A stretch of DNA of 38,905 bases, taken from NCBI GenBank assembly GCA_002381225.1, contig DFSS01000046.1, forward strand, positions 1 to 38,905. The letters are read 5' to 3'. The stretch is from Flavobacteriales bacterium UBA3431 (GTDB lineage: Bacteria; Bacteroidota; Bacteroidia; Flavobacteriales; Schleiferiaceae). Below are positions 37,902 to 38,905 of the stretch, one piece after another. Below the pieces are notes generated by a model. It searched no databases and was not told the DNA's origin. It saw only the letters and a list, made by a program, of their open reading frames with translations. The position numbers were made by a program, and so were the translations under genes. Position 1 is the stretch's first letter, and every line of letters starts with the position of its first letter.

Positions 37902-38822
37902 TTACCTCCGTCGACCTAGCTTCCCCCCTCGTCCCTTGGGCGAAGATTGGCTTCCACTTCGAGGTTTGCTCCCCGGAGGCGTATTTGTACTATTTCCCGA
38001 GCGCCGAAGTTTGAAACCAGCGGGCTTAGGCCCCGGGGAGGATGTTTTCGGTGAGGCTTTTGCCACCCCACGCCCTTTGGCGTTCCCAGGGTTTTCCTTT
38101 TCCGAACTGGAGCCTTCTACCGCCTTATAGAGCACCTCTAGTTCTTCAGCGCTTAAATCACGCCACTCACCCAAAGGAAGCCTCCCTAAGGATATATGCA
38201 TGATTCGAGTGCGCTCCAATTTGATAACATGAAGCCCTACATATTCACACATCCGACGAATTTGCCGGTTGAGCCCTTGAATCAAGATGATTCTAAAAGT
38301 TGAAGGGCCCACTTGGGTAATACGGCATTTTTTTGTGGTCGTCCCCAACATGGGCACCCCTTGAGACATAGTGCGGAGTGCCTCTTCCGTCAAGGGCGCA
38401 TCGACGGTCACGAGATACTCTTTCTCGTGTCGGTTGCCCGCACGCAGAATTTTGTTCACCACGTCCCCGTCGTTCGTCAGAAATATCAAGCCTTGGGAGT
38501 CCTTGTCGAGCCGTCCAATCGGAAAGATGCGTTCTGGGTGATGAGCAAAGTGAACAATGTTACCCTCTACGCTCGCCTCGGTCGTGCTAGTAATCCCTGT
38601 GGGTTTGTTGAGCGCGATAAAAACCAGCTTTGAGGCCTCTTTGGGCTCCAAAGCATAGCCATTCACCATCACGCGGTTCCCAGGAAAAACGAGATCACCA
38701 ATGACCGCTTTTCGCTGGTTGATTTTCACCTGGCCATTGGCAATGTATAGATCCGCTTGCCGACGGCTGCAGTAGCCGCTTTCTGCAATAAACTTGTTCA
38801 ATCGGGTCGCGTGGTTCGACAT
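37902..38822 (-). CDS. rluF: 23S rRNA pseudouridine synthase, RluF/RsuA family
   Basis: A 306-residue pseudouridine synthase. An S4 RNA-binding domain occupies residues 6-53 (TRLNKFIAESGYCSRRQADLYI), and the catalytic domain has Asp106 in PIGRLDKDSQGLIFLTNDG, plus LIQGLNRQIRRMCEYVGLHVIKLERTRI. This pattern matches RluF (position 2604 of E. coli 23S rRNA). Residues from about 235 to the end are an added low-complexity tail rich in Ser, Pro, Gly, Lys and Arg (ending GRGGKLGRRR), probably disordered and RNA-binding. A perfect -7 element lies 4 nt before the ATG. Confidence 0.92.
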   Translation of the reverse strand: MSNHATRLNKFIAESGYCSRRQADLYIANGQVKINQRKAVIGDLVFPGNRVMVNGYALEPKEASKLVFIALNKPTGITSTTEASVEGNIVHFAHHPERIFPIGRLDKDSQGLIFLTNDGDVVNKILRAGNRHEKEYLVTVDAPLTEEALRTMSQGVPMLGTTTKKCRITQVGPSTFRIILIQGLNRQIRRMCEYVGLHVIKLERTRIMHISLGRLPLGEWRDLSAEELEVLYKAVEGSSSEKENPGNAKGRGVAKASPKTSSPGPKPAGFKLRRSGNSTNTPPGSKPRSGSQSSPKGRGGKLGRRR

Positions 38823-38826
38823 ACCC

Positions 38827-38834
38827 CAAAGGTA
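38827..38834 (-). promoter_or_regulatory. -7 promoter element of rluF
   Basis: On the minus strand TACCTTTG matches TAnnTTTG exactly and ends 4 nt before the rluF ATG. No -33 TTG is visible. Confidence 0.5.
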
Positions 38835-38842
38835 ATGGGCCG

Positions 38843-38850
38843 TACCTTTC
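38843..38850 (+). promoter_or_regulatory. Near-consensus -7 element of the DUF1643 gene
   Basis: TACCTTTC has one mismatch to TAnnTTTG and ends 4 nt before the ATG at 38855. It is divergent from the rluF element in a 32-bp spacer. Confidence 0.35.
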
Positions 38851-38854
38851 GAGA

Positions 38855-38905
38855 ATGAAGGATGCCGGAGCCATTTTTTCCGACTGTGGCCGCTACCGAT
38901 ATCGA
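38855..38905 (+). CDS. DUF1643 family protein, 5' end only (partial)
   Basis: From an ATG at 38855 the frame stays open to the window end and encodes 17 residues, MKDAGAIFSDCGRYRYR. The AIFS.CGRYRY core is the conserved N-terminus of DUF1643 proteins, which are of unknown function. A near-consensus -7 element lies 4 nt upstream. Only 17 residues are visible, so this rests on a short motif. Confidence 0.6.
   Translation, partial: MKDAGAIFSDCGRYRYR

Noticed and set aside
1..38905. CRISPR arrays, insertion sequences or rRNA genes
   Set aside because: No regularly spaced repeats, transposase-like proteins, terminal inverted repeats or rRNA sequences were seen.

Overview
The window is a gene-dense chromosomal segment of a Bacteroidota bacterium, most likely Flavobacteriales-like; I cannot name a genus. 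The evidence is gene content (S46 dipeptidyl-peptidase, DUF2452, TIGR02757, TlpA-type lipoprotein with its own N-domain, separated sucC and sucD), many copies of the Bacteroidota -7 promoter element TAnnTTTG, and few Shine-Dalgarno sequences. I see no rRNA, IS element, prophage or CRISPR array. One tRNA is present. Base composition is mid-range and fairly even, apart from AT-rich spacers around the SOS-like cassette.

Layout. 1-168 is the 3' end of an OmpA-domain gene. 122-2876 (-) is lolD, a TIGR02757 gene and rarA, joined by overlaps. 2950-4705 (+) is sucC and pnuC. 4690-7599 (-) is a co-directional run: PhoD-like phosphatase, small XRE regulator, SRPBCC protein, DUF2452 protein and alpha/beta hydrolase. 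7650-8684 (+) is an M14 carboxypeptidase facing ssb (-). 9172-10831 (+) holds a zinc-ribbon protein and a YhiN-type flavoprotein. 10895-16817 (+) is a four-gene DNA-damage cassette: XRE-S24 (LexA/UmuD-like) regulator, Y-family polymerase, SRAP/HMCES abasic-site protein and an error-prone-type DnaE. 17086-20984 (-) is gyrA and a secreted TPR protein, divergent from clpC. 23753-27775 holds DUF493 (-) back to back with AAA ATPase, recQ, fmt and HU (+). 27841-31768 holds a Gfo/Idh/MocA dehydrogenase, pdxH, yqgE, pabC-like and sucD. 31838-35110 is a DPP11-type peptidase divergent from a TlpA lipoprotein. 35265-37019 (-) is a START-like protein, a PAP2 phosphatase and fabG. Then come tRNA-Met, a small secreted protein, rluF, and the first codons of a DUF1643 gene cut by the window end.

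Two observations stand out. First, the cassette at 10.9-16.8 kb joins a self-cleaving-type repressor, a translesion polymerase, an abasic-site crosslinking protein and a second DnaE, with related AT-rich palindromes ahead of the first and third genes. It looks like an autoregulated mutagenesis and abasic-site-tolerance module. Second, six genes have a perfect TAnnTTTG ending 4-7 nt before the start codon (exactly 4 nt in four of them), and five more have a one-mismatch version at 4-5 nt. That spacing puts the transcription start at or next to the start codon, so leaderless mRNAs may be common in this organism. Gene packing is extreme: five of eight convergent pairs overlap at their 3' ends, one divergent pair shares a single CATATG, and another is separated by 24 bp.
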